A DNA stretch of 6,457 nt from an uncultured Dyadobacter sp. (lineage in GTDB: Bacteria; Bacteroidota; Bacteroidia; Cytophagales; Spirosomataceae), in the NCBI GenBank assembly GCA_937880795.1, contig CALGRQ010000509.1:1-6457 (forward strand). Direction: 5' to 3'. The number at the start of each line of letters is the position of its first letter. Positions within the stretch are counted from its first letter, which is position 1. Position numbers and translations under genes: made by a program. Under the pieces are notes generated by a model. It made no database searches. It had not been told where the DNA came from and saw only the letters and a program-made list of their open reading frames with translations. Of the stretch, positions 5,764 to 6,457 are shown one piece after another.

Positions 5764-6037
5764 GTTTCAGGAGGTTACTTGATTTTCGTTTTTTTGAACG
5801 TTTCGCTTGTTTTGTTATAATCCTATCAATATTTCTAGATTATTTGTAATAAAACAACCAAATATGGTCACTAGAATAAAATTTTGTCTTTCCTGTATTA
5901 CACCAAATATTTTTTATGATTATCTTGCGTGGCTTTACTCTTATCATAACACAAAGGAGGTTTTGCATTTTTTTTCAAGTGCTTATTTATAAAAATTCTA
6001 TATACGAATTTGTTAATTACTCTACACTCTTCGATAT
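5764..6037. other. AT-rich leader region upstream of gltB
   Basis: About 270 bases of very AT-rich DNA with no supported gene. It should hold the gltB promoter, but no exact TAnnTTTG match was found. The nearest are TATCTTG around 5922 and the stretch TACGAATTTG at 6003-6012, neither convincing. Short open frames on both strands have no coding character. Confidence 0.45.
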
Positions 6038-6457
6038 ATGTCGCAAATGTCTGAACCAATGGTAGAAAATCAAGGACTTTATCGTCCGGAATTTGAGCAT
6101 GATGCATGTGGAATAGGTTTCCGGGCTAACATCAAAGGCCGCAAGTCACACCAGATCGTAGCTGATGCTATTCACATGCTAGAACGCATGGAGCATAGAG
6201 GCGCCACGGGTTTTGATCCTAATACGGGCGATGGGGCTGGTATCTTAATTCAGATACCTCATGAATATTTTGTTGATGAGTGTCTAAAGCTCGGATTTCA
6301 ATTGCCGCACGCAGGAGAATATGGAGTGGGGATGATATTCTTCCCTAATGACGAGACTGTCCGTGAGGAATGCCGTGAAATCCTGAATCGCAAAATTAAA
6401 AGATTAGGTCTGCAACTTTTGGGTTACAGAAAAGTGCCTACAATGAACGATACCTTG
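6038..6457 (+). CDS. gltB: Glutamate synthase large subunit, N-terminal part
   Basis: The first 140 codons of the large (alpha) subunit of glutamate synthase, which makes two glutamates from glutamine and 2-oxoglutarate in nitrogen assimilation; the gene continues beyond the window (family length about 1,500 aa). The visible part is the start of the N-terminal nucleophile glutaminase domain. Cys24 in HDACGIGF is the expected catalytic cysteine, exposed after removal of a 23-residue propeptide. The motifs LERMEHRGATGFDP and TGDGAGILIQIP (about 48-74) are diagnostic. The ATG at 6038 is the first in frame after a TAA at 6014-6016; Met4 and Met8 are possible alternative starts. There is no Shine-Dalgarno sequence. 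The small subunit gltD would be expected downstream. Confidence 0.96.
   Translation, partial: MSQMSEPMVENQGLYRPEFEHDACGIGFRANIKGRKSHQIVADAIHMLERMEHRGATGFDPNTGDGAGILIQIPHEYFVDECLKLGFQLPHAGEYGVGMIFFPNDETVREECREILNRKIKRLGLQLLGYRKVPTMNDTL

Noticed and set aside
5807..6107. Short open frames on both strands between the STAS gene and gltB
   Set aside because: They are low-complexity translations of AT-rich DNA without a family resemblance, and the minus-strand one overlaps the start of gltB.

Overview
This window reads as a chromosomal segment of a Bacteroidota bacterium, perhaps of the Sphingobacteriia/Cytophagia type, though the family-level placement is only a guess. The reasons are moderate-to-low GC, protein starts with no Shine-Dalgarno sequence, several matches to the Bacteroidota promoter pattern (TTG/TTTG, about 19-21 bases, then TAnnTTTG), and Bat-type von Willebrand A and TPR proteins next to a long purC. 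I see no insertion sequence, CRISPR array, integrase or phage gene.

Left part (1-2020, mostly minus strand): a secreted GH27-family glycoside hydrolase (302-1486) runs leftward. It is flanked by about 300 bases downstream and about 530 bases upstream without a convincing gene. The downstream stretch holds a strong imperfect inverted repeat and may hold the last codons of a gene entering from the left.

Middle (2021-2562): a compact minus-strand tRNA unit with all its parts visible. It has a promoter near 2453-2485, then tRNA-Ser(GCU), tRNA-Pro(UGG) and tRNA-Arg(UCU), and a perfect 18-bp hairpin terminator immediately after the last tRNA. The tRNA-Ser has a weak acceptor stem (terminal G-U pair) and an A discriminator. 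A divergent promoter faces right toward the bat genes.

Right part (2503-5763, plus strand): a BatB-like VWA membrane protein, a BatC-like TPR protein, purC (SAICAR synthase, purine synthesis) and a small STAS-domain protein with an acidic tail, closed by an intrinsic terminator. The bat pair probably acts at the inner membrane/periplasm. purC is only 15 bases behind batC and likely rides on its transcript. The STAS gene has its own good promoter match at the end of purC, and its canonical phospho-serine position is alanine.

End (6038-6457): the start of gltB, the large subunit of glutamate synthase, with its catalytic cysteine visible; it runs off the window.

Most of the window is ordinary core-genome content. 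The most notable points are the divergent substrate-site motifs of the GH27 enzyme, the weak tRNA-Ser acceptor stem, the small orphan bat pair in which batC lies in the same reading frame behind a single TGA, and the STAS protein lacking its phosphorylation site. I do not see evidence for a new multi-gene system.
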